Source of the DNA: Chryseobacterium luquanense | GTDB taxonomy: Bacteria > Bacteroidota > Bacteroidia > Flavobacteriales > Weeksellaceae | Length of the DNA stretch: 64,000 bases | NCBI RefSeq assembly: GCF_026460945.1 | Contig: NZ_JAOVZV010000018.1 | Span: forward strand, 1-64,000 | Reading direction: 5' to 3' | In this document: piece after piece, positions 8,775-17,668 of the stretch | How positions within the stretch are numbered: position 1 is the stretch's first letter | Layout of the letters: each line of letters opens with the position of its first letter | Made by a program: the position numbers and the translations under genes | The notes under the pieces: model-generated | The model's database searches: none | What the model saw: the letters and a program-made list of their open reading frames with translations, nothing else | Told to the model about the DNA's origin: nothing

Positions 8775-9209
8775 CTAAAGAATTGCAGCAGTTGCTGTAT
8801 GTTTGTACTCTACAGCGTAATCTTTTGCTGTTTTACCATTTTTATCTTTGATATCTTTCTTTGCACCATTTTTAAGCAAAACTTTTGCAGTATCTGTTAA
8901 ACCATACATTGCGGTGTACATCAAGGGAGTCATATCGCTGCAAGATTTGTTAACGTCAACTTTATTGGAAAGAAGATAATTCATTACATTTTTTCTTTCG
9001 TGTATTGCACTAAGAGTGAAAAGATTGAATGATGTTTCTTTAATCTGAAAACATTTTGTAAATTCTTCTTTCGTGAATGCCTTTTTTACGTCTTCCAGTT
9101 TATCTGTTTGGAAAATTCTCATTTTATCACCTGACATATCCTGAGCAAAAAGAGTATTACCAAAAATAGCAATTCCAAATAATAGAGTAGTAGTAATTAT
9201 TTTTTTCAT
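8775..9209 (-). CDS. Exported ankyrin-repeat protein
   Basis: Protein of 144 residues with a signal peptide (MKKIITTTLLFGIAIFGNTLFAQ). At least two ankyrin repeats are visible: MTPLMYTAMYGLTDTAKVLLKNGA, and a preceding degenerate one with FTLSAIHERKNVMNYLLSNKVDVN. The last repeat is cut to KDKNGKTAKDYAVE. Ankyrin repeats bind proteins; here the signal peptide puts it in the periplasm. A TAACTTTG box lies upstream and a UUCG terminator downstream, so it is a single-gene unit. Confidence 0.8.
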   Translation of the reverse strand: MKKIITTTLLFGIAIFGNTLFAQDMSGDKMRIFQTDKLEDVKKAFTKEEFTKCFQIKETSFNLFTLSAIHERKNVMNYLLSNKVDVNKSCSDMTPLMYTAMYGLTDTAKVLLKNGAKKDIKDKNGKTAKDYAVEYKHTATAAIL

Positions 9210-9236
9210 AAATCTTAATTTTATCTAAACAATAAA

Positions 9237-9244
9237 CAAAGTTA
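9237..9244 (-). promoter_or_regulatory. Promoter -7 box of the ankyrin gene
   Basis: Minus-strand TAACTTTG matches TAnnTTTG and lies about 28 bases before the start codon. Confidence 0.5.
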
Positions 9245-9267
9245 ATTAATTTTTTTGATACATGTTG

Positions 9268-11448
9268 CTAATTATTAATCCATTTCGTTGCTTTTTCCAA
9301 AACTTCGTCTTTGTTGTTTTTGATACCATCAATTGTTGGTTTTACTTCTTCATCAGGAATAATTCCTATTCTTTGGGTTTCTTTTCCATCAGGATAATAA
9401 ATTCCGATTCCGCTAATTTGGGTTTTAATATTTCCGGGAAGTACAAATTCTGAAACATTCCCATCGGCTCCTGCAGTTTGAGAACCAAAAACTTTTGCAT
9501 TCGGAGCTGTTCTGAAAGCCATTGTATGGTATTCTGCGCTACTTTGAGTCGTTTCATTAATTAAAATAGCAATTTTTCCTTTGTAAGAATTATTTCCAGA
9601 TCCGGGAACTTCTAAATTTGAAGAGAATGTAAAAAGTCCGGGTTGATAATTTTTTGTATGTGTGAACTTAACAAAAGCAGAAGCATCAGGTTTTAATAGT
9701 TTTCCCATTTTGAATACAACAAAATCTGAAGGATAACTTCTGAAGTCTACAACCAAACCTTTAGTATCTTTAATTTTCTCAAAAATTGCAGGAAGATCAT
9801 CGGCTTTCACACTTCCCATGTAAAAATAAGCGGTATTATTATCAAGCATTTTTAAAAATTCTTTCTTGTCTCTTTTAAAATTTAGCTCAGTTGGAGTATA
9901 AGTTTTAATGGTCTTCTCTTCGGTGTTTCCGTTTCTTAGCAATTTTATTTTAATGGTTTCATCATTGCTTTTTAAAAGATTTCCTGCAACATCTCTCAAT
10001 TGGGCAGCGTAATTGGAACCTGGAATATATTTCAGCAGATTGTTTACAAAATCTTCTGTTTTTATGCCGTTAATTTCTGTAATCACATCACCAATCTGAA
10101 TTCCGGCTTCTTTAGTGAGATTTTCATTATAAAAATCATCAACAACTGCTTTGTTCTCCACAAAATTTAACTGAAAAGCGGGATATCTTTTCCCAAAAAA
10201 CTCATATGTGTTTTTATTATAATTAATGATGTTGGCATGGCTGTCTTTTACTCGTCCTATAATTTCCAAAGATGCCAAAGCGTATTCCTTTTCATCCTTC
10301 GCATTGATAAATTTAGGTACAAATTCTTTCAACACATCTTTCCAGTCTTCCTCAATAAGATTTTTATAAGGAAAATAATATTGAATCATATTCCAATACC
10401 TGTAAAGTGAAAGCAAACGGAAACCTTCGTCTGGATAAGTCATTTTGCGGTAAGCATTTTCATTTTTAAAATCTGGATTTCCTACATTTGGAAAAAAGTC
10501 TACATAATAGTTTTCACGCGGTCTTTTAGCATTTTTTAAGTTTATAAGTTCCTGCGAAAGTTCTTTTGAAAAATCAGAATTTGTAATCCAATCTAAATCT
10601 GGTTTAAATTTTACATTTTCTGGCTCAGTATTTTTTATGGTTTGATATTTACCCAAATTTTTAATCCATTGTAAAAGAATGGCATCCCTTTGATTTGACG
10701 AAACACTTTTTGTTTTTTCATATATTCTGAAAAGTTCATAATCCCAATTATAATTTCCTTCTGCAACACTTGGATGATAATATTTCAGGTAACCCCAAAT
10801 TAAACCCAGTTTTGTAAGATAATCTACATTTTCTTTTTCAAGATTGATGTTTGAAATTTTTGAACCAAGGTCGAATTCTTTATCCAGCTCAACTTTAGTC
10901 AGCTTTTTCTGAAAAACTTTTGCGTTTTTAATGTCTTTTCCATCAATAGAAACCGTAAGATTATCAACCCACATTTTTCCTTTTCCGACCAATAAAGCTC
11001 CCAAAACAATTTTATCTGTGTTTTCTGGCGATAAATTGAGTGTGACTTCGTACTTTTTCCAGTCTTTAGTTCCTTTCAAACCTACTTTTTGCATATTCTC
11101 GAAAGCTACATCAGGATCAATTCTCAACCAAAGACCGGCATATCCATCGGAAACGTTTTCTGTTTTGATATATCCTGAAAGTGTAATTTTTTTGCCTGCG
11201 TAATTTTCGGGAAGTTTGTACATCAATGCTTTAAATCCTGAGTTTTCTGTCGCATTGAAGAGAACCGAAGTTTTTCCCTCCTGTTTTACTTGATAATCTG
11301 CAGTTATTGTTGCTGAACTTTCACCAAATGTTGTCCAATGAGTGGGAAGTTCTTTATCAAAACTTTCAAAATTTAGATTTTCAATTTTTTGTTGGGCAAA
11401 AGAATGTAAGGCAAGAAATAATGAGGTAAGAAAGAAATATTTTTTCAT
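9268..11448 (-). CDS. S41-family peptidase, exported
   Basis: About 726 residues. Signal peptide MKKYFFLTSLFLALHSFAQ; then a carbohydrate-binding-like jelly-roll region (about 20-165, NFESFDKELPTHWTTFGESS and WLRIDP); a linker; a PDZ domain (GIQIGDVITEINGIKT); and the S41 catalytic domain with nucleophile S637 in NETTQSSAEYHTMAF and the later SQTAGADGN. The CtpA GKG lysine region is absent, so it fits the tricorn-like branch. It probably degrades or trims proteins in the periplasm. The start is set at 11448 because the upstream in-frame TTG (11466) lies inside the TACATTTG promoter box. Confidence 0.85.
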   Translation of the reverse strand: MKKYFFLTSLFLALHSFAQQKIENLNFESFDKELPTHWTTFGESSATITADYQVKQEGKTSVLFNATENSGFKALMYKLPENYAGKKITLSGYIKTENVSDGYAGLWLRIDPDVAFENMQKVGLKGTKDWKKYEVTLNLSPENTDKIVLGALLVGKGKMWVDNLTVSIDGKDIKNAKVFQKKLTKVELDKEFDLGSKISNINLEKENVDYLTKLGLIWGYLKYYHPSVAEGNYNWDYELFRIYEKTKSVSSNQRDAILLQWIKNLGKYQTIKNTEPENVKFKPDLDWITNSDFSKELSQELINLKNAKRPRENYYVDFFPNVGNPDFKNENAYRKMTYPDEGFRLLSLYRYWNMIQYYFPYKNLIEEDWKDVLKEFVPKFINAKDEKEYALASLEIIGRVKDSHANIINYNKNTYEFFGKRYPAFQLNFVENKAVVDDFYNENLTKEAGIQIGDVITEINGIKTEDFVNNLLKYIPGSNYAAQLRDVAGNLLKSNDETIKIKLLRNGNTEEKTIKTYTPTELNFKRDKKEFLKMLDNNTAYFYMGSVKADDLPAIFEKIKDTKGLVVDFRSYPSDFVVFKMGKLLKPDASAFVKFTHTKNYQPGLFTFSSNLEVPGSGNNSYKGKIAILINETTQSSAEYHTMAFRTAPNAKVFGSQTAGADGNVSEFVLPGNIKTQISGIGIYYPDGKETQRIGIIPDEEVKPTIDGIKNNKDEVLEKATKWINN

Positions 11449-11463
11449 AGTATTAAATTTTTC

Positions 11464-11471
11464 CAAATGTA
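11464..11471 (-). promoter_or_regulatory. Promoter -7 box of the S41 peptidase gene
   Basis: Minus-strand TACATTTG matches TAnnTTTG and lies 16 bases before the chosen ATG. Transcription should start about 10 bases before that codon, which rules out the TTG inside the box as a start. Confidence 0.6.
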
Positions 11472-11577
11472 GTGAGCTGTGTCCTTTTGAATCTACAAAA
11501 GGACTGTGTTTTAAGATAGTTTGGTAAATTGATATTTGAATTTAACAGAATCTTAGAAGTAAGATTCTTAATAAATC

Positions 11578-11784
11578 TTAATCTTTTACGTATTCTAAAA
11601 GATCTCCAGGTTGGCAATCGAGAATTTTACAGATTGCTTCTAATGTTGAAAGCTTCAATGCCTTTGCTTTTCCGGTTTTTAGGATGGAAAGATTAGCCTG
11701 AGTAATTCCTATTTTCTCTGCAAGCTCCTGAGATTGCATTTTTCTTTTCGCCAACATGACGTCTACGTTGATTATTATTGGCAT
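11578..11784 (-). CDS. XRE-family helix-turn-helix regulator, YozG type
   Basis: Small 68-residue Cro/CI-type repressor. The helix-turn-helix is QELAEKIGITQANLSILKTGKAKALKLSTLEAICKIL, and the ending CQPGDLLEYVKD is typical of the YozG-like branch. It is translationally close to the DUF2975 membrane protein (stop of that gene at 11788, start here at 11784). This pairing is a recurrent two-gene module in which the small regulator is thought to control the module and the membrane protein may modulate it. The second point is inference. Confidence 0.88.
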   Translation of the reverse strand: MPIIINVDVMLAKRKMQSQELAEKIGITQANLSILKTGKAKALKLSTLEAICKILDCQPGDLLEYVKD

Positions 11785-11787
11785 AAT

Positions 11788-12372
11788 TTATATTGTTAAA
11801 TCGTTTTCAGATTGTAATTGATACCCTCTTTTGAAAAATGCGGAAGTAAAATACATTGTAATTCCTAAAAAAAAGAAGATAAAACAAGTAATGAGCATAG
11901 AGCTATCTAAATGAGCGTTAAAAAGATAAAGCCAAATGAAAAAATATAAGGGAGCATAAAGAATATTTATAATCGAAAAAGTTTTTAGTTGCTTTATTAT
12001 TTTTTCTGTGAAAAGCCTTTGACTGCTCAACTGAGTAAAAATTTTATACAAAAAGTAAAAAAATAAACAGAAGAATATATTTTGAAAAGAATGAAACATT
12101 ACAGTTTGCTTGGTGAAAAATCCCATCATCATTTGTTGATTTGAAAATGGATATTTAAAGATAAAATAAACATCAAACGGAGGCGAATAATTTCCTTTTG
12201 ATTTTCCCATCTCGATGACTTCGGGTAATAGATTCTCAGAGTAACTGTGGTTATAATAACTGACTCCAAATAAAAAACTCATGTAAAGTGTGTGTAATAA
12301 CAAAAAGATAAACAGGAATAGAAATAAATAAGATAATCCTGTAGAGATAGATTTTTGTCCGAGTAGTTTCAT
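11788..12372 (-). CDS. DUF2975-family membrane protein
   Basis: Protein of 194 residues with four predicted membrane helices (about 12-34, 92-112, 128-148 and 160-180). The helical arrangement and the downstream XRE gene fit DUF2975. Molecular function is unknown. A TATATTTG box (12394-12401) lies 22 bases before the start, so the two-gene operon begins here. Confidence 0.75.
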   Translation of the reverse strand: MKLLGQKSISTGLSYLFLFLFIFLLLHTLYMSFLFGVSYYNHSYSENLLPEVIEMGKSKGNYSPPFDVYFIFKYPFSNQQMMMGFFTKQTVMFHSFQNIFFCLFFYFLYKIFTQLSSQRLFTEKIIKQLKTFSIINILYAPLYFFIWLYLFNAHLDSSMLITCFIFFFLGITMYFTSAFFKRGYQLQSENDLTI

Positions 12373-12393
12373 TGTTTTAATATTTTATTATTG

Positions 12394-12401
12394 CAAATAT
12401 A
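12394..12401 (-). promoter_or_regulatory. Promoter -7 box of the DUF2975-XRE operon
   Basis: Minus-strand TATATTTG matches TAnnTTTG. It lies in an AT-rich stretch with inverted ATTATT/AATAAT motifs that could be an autoregulatory site. Confidence 0.5.
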
Positions 12402-12462
12402 TAATTAATTATTGTTTTACGATAATTAATTATTAAAATTTTAAAATTTTTTAAATTTGACA

Positions 12463-12496
12463 TAAAAAAAGTACCGAAGAAAAATCTTCGGTACTT
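12463..12496 (-). terminator. Terminator of the DUF937 gene
   Basis: The 12-bp stem AAGTACCGAAGA/TCTTCGGTACTT (12469-12480 and 12485-12496) with loop AAAA is followed on the minus strand by a T run. Confidence 0.9.
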
Positions 12497-12517
12497 CCTT
12501 ATTTGTATGTTTGAAAA

Positions 12518-13177
12518 CTATTTTCCTCCAAAAAGACCACCAAGAAGGTCTCCTAAACCGCCTCCGCCTTGTTGTTGTTTTTGTTGTCCGCCTCCCAAAA
12601 CGCTTCCTAAAATATCGTTAAGTGGATTTCCTGAAGATTGCGATTGTCCGCCTCCTAAAACACTTCCAAGAATATCGTTCAAAGGATTTGACTGTTGTTG
12701 CTGAGCCTGACTTTGAGCACCGCCCAGAATTCCGCCTAAAAGATCTCCAAGACCTCCTGCTCCAACATTATTTTGTTGTTTTTCTTTTCCGATGTAGCCC
12801 ATAATTACAGGAGCAAGCATTGCTAAGATAGGTCCTATTTTATCGATAGAAATTCCCGTATTTTGAGATAATTGATTTTCTACATTGTTTTTCTGATTTC
12901 CGAAAACATGAGAAAGAATCGATCCGCCTTCATCCTGTCTATTGTCAAGCTGTGAAGTGTCGTCTAAAATGCTTCCGTCATGATCTTTATCTAGTGCGTT
13001 GTTTAAAGCTTCAGCTTCCTTTGCATCCTGAGATTTGTTTCTAAGATAAGAAATTACCAGTGGAGTAGCCACTGCCAAAAGCGCAATAATTTGATTTTTG
13101 CTGATTCCGAATTTGTTTTCAGCCTGTTCTGCAACCTGATTTCCAGTGTTTCCTGTAAGTAAGTCGATTAAACTCAT
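12518..13177 (-). CDS. DUF937-family protein with a Gly/Gln-rich repeat tail
   Basis: Protein of 219 residues. The N-terminal part (MSLIDLLTGNTGNQVAEQAE, SKNQIIALLAVATPLVISYL) fits DUF937, an alpha-helical domain of unknown role. A second copy of the helical unit follows (TGISIDKIGPILAMLAPVIMGYI). The C terminus is low complexity, with GGLGDLLGG and NPLNDILGSVLGGGQ repeats separated by Gln runs. No signal peptide is visible. A TAACTTTG promoter box and its own terminator make it monocistronic. Confidence 0.8.
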   Translation of the reverse strand: MSLIDLLTGNTGNQVAEQAENKFGISKNQIIALLAVATPLVISYLRNKSQDAKEAEALNNALDKDHDGSILDDTSQLDNRQDEGGSILSHVFGNQKNNVENQLSQNTGISIDKIGPILAMLAPVIMGYIGKEKQQNNVGAGGLGDLLGGILGGAQSQAQQQQSNPLNDILGSVLGGGQSQSSGNPLNDILGSVLGGGQQKQQQGGGGLGDLLGGLFGGK

Positions 13178-13208
13178 TTTGTGTTTATTTTTTAATTGTT
13201 ACTAAAAT

Positions 13209-13216
13209 CAAAGTTA
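13209..13216 (-). promoter_or_regulatory. Promoter -7 box of the DUF937 gene
   Basis: Minus-strand TAACTTTG matches TAnnTTTG, 32 bases before the start codon. Confidence 0.5.
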
Positions 13217-13285
13217 TCAAAAAAAATGAAATACTGTGATTTATTTACAATTAAAATGTTAAAACTAAACTTTGAAAAATGAAAT

Positions 13286-13795
13286 TTAATTTTTCAGAAT
13301 TGGAACGTTCGAACAAGCCTCCCCAAACATCAGAGATTTTACAATCGGTTGAATTTTTTCCACCAATTCTACATAAGCGTTTTCAGGAATTGCTTTATCC
13401 GAACAGCCTTTTACCAAAACTCTTTTTCCGTTCATTTCTGAAAAATCGTGATTTGTAATGGCATCATGCATTAAAATTATTTCTAAATTTTCCAAGTTTC
13501 CGAAAACGATTTTCTTAGTAACACCGGTTAATTTAGCAGTAATGAGGAAATAAGCCCAAAGCGGAACAATGGCATCTGCAGAATTATACACATAAACATA
13601 TGAATCTTGGTATTCTTCAACATTGATTGCAGCTACTTTTTCACGGAAATCTTTTTCTTTTAAAACCATTTCCATAAACAGAAAATCTTTTAAATCAATT
13701 CCTTTTCTGATGCCTTTCGGAACCAAATCGGTAAGGTCGAAATTGATTAATCCGCTTGCAGCTACTTTATTTTTTATTTCAAATTCTTCTGACAT
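13286..13795 (-). CDS. DUF2480-family protein
   Basis: About 169 residues from the preferred start MSEEFEIKNKVAASGLINFDL. The sequence (DLTDLVPKGIRKGIDLKDFLF, then YVYNSADAIVPLWAYFLI and KGCSDKAIPENAYVELV) fits DUF2480, a cytoplasmic family conserved in Bacteroidetes with no assigned function. Three conserved cysteines (KGCSD, GEACSN and the context of each) hint at metal binding, which is inference. The start is chosen because the in-frame TTG/ATG further upstream overlaps or directly follows the TAAATTTG promoter box (13816-13823). An ATG at 13804 is an alternative. Confidence 0.75.
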   Translation of the reverse strand: MSEEFEIKNKVAASGLINFDLTDLVPKGIRKGIDLKDFLFMEMVLKEKDFREKVAAINVEEYQDSYVYVYNSADAIVPLWAYFLITAKLTGVTKKIVFGNLENLEIILMHDAITNHDFSEMNGKRVLVKGCSDKAIPENAYVELVEKIQPIVKSLMFGEACSNVPILKN

Positions 13796-13815
13796 TTTTA
13801 TCATTATCTTTGAAG

Positions 13816-13823
13816 CAAATTTA
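13816..13823 (-). promoter_or_regulatory. Promoter -7 box of the DUF2480 gene
   Basis: Minus-strand TAAATTTG matches TAnnTTTG and lies 21 bases before the preferred start codon. Confidence 0.5.
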
Positions 13824-13904
13824 CTCAATTATTATTTGAATTTTGATGTTTTGAAACTGTCAGTTCAATAGATAAAATCATTCATCGTACATCACTCATC
13901 CTTT

Positions 13905-15014
13905 ATGAAATATTACATCATCGCAGGTGAAGCTTCCGGAGATTTGCACGGAAGTAATTTAATGAAAGCTTTAAAAGAAAAAGATTCCAACGCAGAATTC
14001 AGATTTTGGGGTGGAGATTTAATGCAGAAACAAGGCGGAACTTTGGTAAAACACTATCGTGACTTAGCTTTTATGGGTTTTCTTGAAGTTGCGATGAATC
14101 TGAGAACTATTTTAAATAATATTAAAATTTGCAAAGAAGACATCAAAAACAATAAACCAGATGTTTTGATTTTGGTTGATTATCCGGGTTTCAATCTTAG
14201 AATTGCAAAATTTGCCAAAGAATTAGGAATTAAGGTGATCTACTATATTTCTCCACAACTTTGGGCGTGGAAAGAAGGTCGTGTTGAAATTATCAAAAAG
14301 TATGTAGATGAAATGATGGTAATTCTGCCTTTCGAGGAAGATTTTTATCATAAACATGGCGTGAAATCTCATTTTGTTGGTCACCCCTTATTAGATGCAA
14401 TTTCTTCACTTCAGGAAATTAATATTGAGAATTTTAAATCTGAAAATGGTTTAAAGGAAAAAGAAATTATTGCACTTTTGCCCGGTTCACGTAAGCAGGA
14501 AGTCGAAAAAATGCTTGAAATCATGCTCTCTGTTCGTCCGCATTTTGAAAATTATCAGTTTGTGATTGCTGGTGCGCCAAGTTTAGAAAAAGAATTTTAT
14601 CAAAAATACGTTGATGAAAATGTACATTTTGTTTCCAATAAAACCTACGATTTATTGAGGTGTTCAAAAGCTGCTTTAGTTACTTCCGGAACAGCAACTT
14701 TGGAAACCGCTTTGCTTAATATTCCCGAAGTGGTTTGTTATCGTGGAAGTAAAATTTCTTATGCTATTGCCAAAAGATTGGTGAAAAATATCAAATATAT
14801 TTCATTGGTAAATTTGATTATGGACAGGGAAGTGGTGAAAGAATTAATTCAAAACGAACTCAATACAAAAAATCTTGTCGAAGAACTGAATTTCATTATC
14901 AAAGGTGAAAAAAGAAGCGAAATGCTTGATGATTTCAGACTTTTGAGAGAAAAATTAGGTGGAAAAGGGGCGAGTGAAAATGCGGCAGATATTATTTTAA
15001 ATCTAAAAAAATAG
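13905..15014 (+). CDS. lpxB: Lipid-A-disaccharide synthase
   Basis: GT19 glycosyltransferase, 369 residues, joining UDP-diacylglucosamine and lipid X into the lipid A disaccharide at the inner membrane. Diagnostic sequences are MKYYIIAGEASGDLHGSNL, FWGGDLM, FMGFLEV, YISPQLWAWKEGR, VGHPLLDAI, LLPGSRKQEV and SGTATLETALLNIPEVVCY. Length is normal. comEC follows after 54 bases without a terminator, so the two may be cotranscribed. It shows that the organism is Gram-negative with lipid A. Confidence 0.96.
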   Translation: MKYYIIAGEASGDLHGSNLMKALKEKDSNAEFRFWGGDLMQKQGGTLVKHYRDLAFMGFLEVAMNLRTILNNIKICKEDIKNNKPDVLILVDYPGFNLRIAKFAKELGIKVIYYISPQLWAWKEGRVEIIKKYVDEMMVILPFEEDFYHKHGVKSHFVGHPLLDAISSLQEINIENFKSENGLKEKEIIALLPGSRKQEVEKMLEIMLSVRPHFENYQFVIAGAPSLEKEFYQKYVDENVHFVSNKTYDLLRCSKAALVTSGTATLETALLNIPEVVCYRGSKISYAIAKRLVKNIKYISLVNLIMDREVVKELIQNELNTKNLVEELNFIIKGEKRSEMLDDFRLLREKLGGKGASENAADIILNLKK

Positions 15015-15068
15015 TGTGATCTAGTTTTAGTATTCCAAATTTTTTTAACTTAGTCTGTACAAACACAA

Positions 15069-16844
15069 ATGATTTTGGACAGACAACCTCTCTTGATTCT
15101 TGTCATTTCTTTTATCCTAGGAATTTTCTTTCAGGATAAATTTTCTTTGGAGCAGAATTCAATTCTAATCATTTTACTGTTTTCTTTTCTCTTTTTGGGG
15201 TTACTTTCTCTGAAAAATCAGATTGTATTTAAGCTTAGAAATGTTTTTCTCGTTAGTTTATTTTTCGGATTAGGAATTTCATTTCATTTTTATAATCAGT
15301 TGAATGATGGAAAATTTAATTTAAAAACCAATGAAACCATAATTTTTAAAGTTTCAAAAAAATTAAACTCAAACGAAAAATATAAAAAGTATGAGATTTT
15401 TGCTGAGGTTGGAAATCAATCTTTCGACGCAATCGTAAGTGTTGAAAAAGACCAGAAAGAATTAGATTTTAATTATTATTACAAAGCAAAAGCTTATGTT
15501 GTTCAACCCAAATCTCCCGAGTATGATTTCCAGTTTGATTATTCTAAATATTTACAGCGAAAGAATATTTATTACCAATGTTTTATCAACGGAGAAATTT
15601 CTTCTGCAACAAGAAATGATGTAAGTTTTTCTGAAAAAATCAAACAAAAACGTTTAGAAACTTTACAGGAAATCGACGATTCTAAAATGAATTTTCGCAG
15701 TCGTGAATTTCTAAAAGGAATTATTCTCGCTGACCGCACAGAAATTGATTCTGAAACTGTTCAGGATTTTAATCGTTCTGGTTTAGTGCATTTTTTAGCT
15801 ATTTCGGGAACGCATATCGTCGTAATTTTTGGAATGTTTTATTTTTTGATGATGAGGTTTTCATCTGTTAAATTTAAAAAATATGCAATCATCATCAGTT
15901 TAATTTTTATCTGGATTTTTGCTGTCTTCATCGGATTTGGAAATTCTGTTGTGCGTTCGTGTATAATGATTTCTGTGTATTTTATTTATGTTTTGCTTCA
16001 AAGAAAACCAGATTTGCTTCATTCTATGGCGCTTTCTGCATTTATTATTTTAATGATTGATACGCAGCAGATTTTTGATGTTGGTTTTCAATTAAGTTTT
16101 CTCGCAGTTTTGGGGATTTATTGGCTGAATCAACCCATTTTAAAATATCTTCCAAGACAGGATAATTATTTTAAAAAGCTTATTTACAATACAATTTCGA
16201 TTTCAATCGCAGCGCAATTGGCAACTTTGCCTTTGGTTTTATATTATTTTCATCAGTTTTCTTTGATTTCAATCTTAGCAAACTTTTTTATCGTACCATT
16301 TTCAGAATTGATTATTGTTTTTTCTTTCTTAATGACTGCATTAATTGGATTTAATTTAGATTTTGAAATTGTTAATTTGATTTATGATTTTATCATTCAA
16401 ATTTTATTGAAAATAATTCATTGGTTTGCTGGTTTTGATACTGTTTTCTTTGAAAATATTCCGTTAAATTTAGCTGAGGTTTTTGCTTTATTTGGAATTG
16501 TCTATTTCTTGAGATTTATGCTTGAAAAATTTAATTTCAGAAGTATTTCAAACATCGTTTTAAGTATCTTAATATTCTCTTTGATTAGAATCTCATTTAA
16601 TCTTATTGAAAATCGAAAAGATGAAGTTCTGGTTCATCATTATAAAAAAGAAACTATTATTTCAATCAAAAAAGGAAGTAAGGTAGAATTTTGGTTGAAT
16701 TCAGAAAAAGATAAAAGTAAAATTCAACAGTATATTATTAATCCCTATCTATCTTCACGAAGAATAAAAAATATGGAAATCAAAAATATTCCAACTTCTG
16801 CAAGGATGGTTAGATTTAATAATCAAATTTATCAATTAAAGTAA
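15069..16844 (+). CDS. comEC: ComEC/Rec2-family DNA-uptake channel without a C-terminal MBL domain
   Basis: Polytopic membrane protein of 591 residues. The N-terminal DUF4131-like region has three early hydrophobic segments (to about residue 80). The competence core carries LVHFLAISGTHIVVIFGMFYF and GFGNSVVRSCIMISVYFIY, the family hallmark, followed by several helices. After the last helix only about 65 residues remain, so the metallo-beta-lactamase domain seen in Bacillus ComEC is missing. Its role is import of single-stranded DNA across the inner membrane; whether this organism is competent is unknown. Confidence 0.88.
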   Translation: MILDRQPLLILVISFILGIFFQDKFSLEQNSILIILLFSFLFLGLLSLKNQIVFKLRNVFLVSLFFGLGISFHFYNQLNDGKFNLKTNETIIFKVSKKLNSNEKYKKYEIFAEVGNQSFDAIVSVEKDQKELDFNYYYKAKAYVVQPKSPEYDFQFDYSKYLQRKNIYYQCFINGEISSATRNDVSFSEKIKQKRLETLQEIDDSKMNFRSREFLKGIILADRTEIDSETVQDFNRSGLVHFLAISGTHIVVIFGMFYFLMMRFSSVKFKKYAIIISLIFIWIFAVFIGFGNSVVRSCIMISVYFIYVLLQRKPDLLHSMALSAFIILMIDTQQIFDVGFQLSFLAVLGIYWLNQPILKYLPRQDNYFKKLIYNTISISIAAQLATLPLVLYYFHQFSLISILANFFIVPFSELIIVFSFLMTALIGFNLDFEIVNLIYDFIIQILLKIIHWFAGFDTVFFENIPLNLAEVFALFGIVYFLRFMLEKFNFRSISNIVLSILIFSLIRISFNLIENRKDEVLVHHYKKETIISIKKGSKVEFWLNSEKDKSKIQQYIINPYLSSRRIKNMEIKNIPTSARMVRFNNQIYQLK

Positions 16845-16919
16845 TCTCAAATTTTACAGGTTTTTCTTGAATTAAATATCGTTACAAATCTTATTTAGAA
16901 ACATTACAAACTGTCTAAT

Positions 16920-16939
16920 AGTGAGATTTCTCACTTTTT
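16920..16939 (+). terminator. Short terminator after comEC
   Basis: AGTGAG-ATTT-CTCACT (16920-16925 and 16930-16935) is followed by four more T. It separates comEC from the sdh promoter. Confidence 0.6.
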
Positions 16940-16957
16940 AGTATTGTTAACATTTCC

Positions 16958-16965
16958 TAATTTTG
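16958..16965 (+). promoter_or_regulatory. Promoter -7 box of sdhCAB
   Basis: TAATTTTG matches TAnnTTTG and lies 25 bases before the sdhC ATG. Confidence 0.55.
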
Positions 16966-16990
16966 TGGAAATTCAAATTAAAAGCTAATT

Positions 16991-17653
16991 ATGGCAGGTT
17001 TAACAAGTTCTACTATAGGTAGGAAGTATGCAATGGCACTTTCGGCAATGTTTCTGCTGAGTTTCTTGGTGATACACGTGTCGTCAAACATCACATCGAT
17101 TTTCAGCGTTGATGTTTACAATGAAGTTGCTCATTTTATGGGTTACAATCCTTTGGTTCAGTACGCTTTGCAGCCTGTGCTTACCATCGGGATTCTTTTC
17201 CATTTTATTATGGGATTCATCCTTGAAATCAAAAACAACAAAGCACGTCCGATAAAGTATGCCAACAACAACGGTTCGGCAAATTCTACTTGGGTATCGA
17301 GAAATATGATTATTTCAGGTGCTGTAATTTTAGCATTTTTTGCACTACACTTTTATGATTTCTGGTTTCCGGAATTGGATTATAAATTTATTCAGGCTAA
17401 TACTCCTGACGAAACAAGATACTGGGATGAGCTTCATCATAAATTTCATGATATATGGAGAGTGGTGCTTTATGTAATTTCATTTGTTCTTTTAGGACTG
17501 CATTTGGCTCACGGATTCCAGTCTTCATTCCAATCTGTTGGAGCGAGACACCCAAAATACACACCGGTAATTAAAGCTGTTGGGTTTTGGTTTTCAGTAA
17601 TCGTTCCGCTTGGATTTATTATCATCGCAGTTTTTCATTACGTAACTCAATAA
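16991..17653 (+). CDS. sdhC: Succinate dehydrogenase cytochrome b subunit
   Basis: Membrane anchor of complex II, 220 residues with five predicted helices, starting MAGLTSSTIGRKYAMALSAMF. Conserved histidines in LVIHVSSN, ILFHFIMGF, FFALHFYDFW and LGLHLAHGFQSSFQS are candidate ligands of two hemes, as in the single-polypeptide diheme b subunits of Bacteroidetes and Wolinella-type enzymes. It passes electrons to menaquinone. It is first in the sdhC-sdhA-sdhB operon, with sdhA starting 15 bases after its stop. Confidence 0.95.
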   Translation: MAGLTSSTIGRKYAMALSAMFLLSFLVIHVSSNITSIFSVDVYNEVAHFMGYNPLVQYALQPVLTIGILFHFIMGFILEIKNNKARPIKYANNNGSANSTWVSRNMIISGAVILAFFALHFYDFWFPELDYKFIQANTPDETRYWDELHHKFHDIWRVVLYVISFVLLGLHLAHGFQSSFQSVGARHPKYTPVIKAVGFWFSVIVPLGFIIIAVFHYVTQ

Positions 17654-17668
17654 TTTCAATATACTAAT

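Noticed and set aside
12507..12704. Pro/Cys-rich plus-strand frame
   Set aside because: Antisense to the Gly/Gln repeat of the DUF937 protein, which explains its odd composition.
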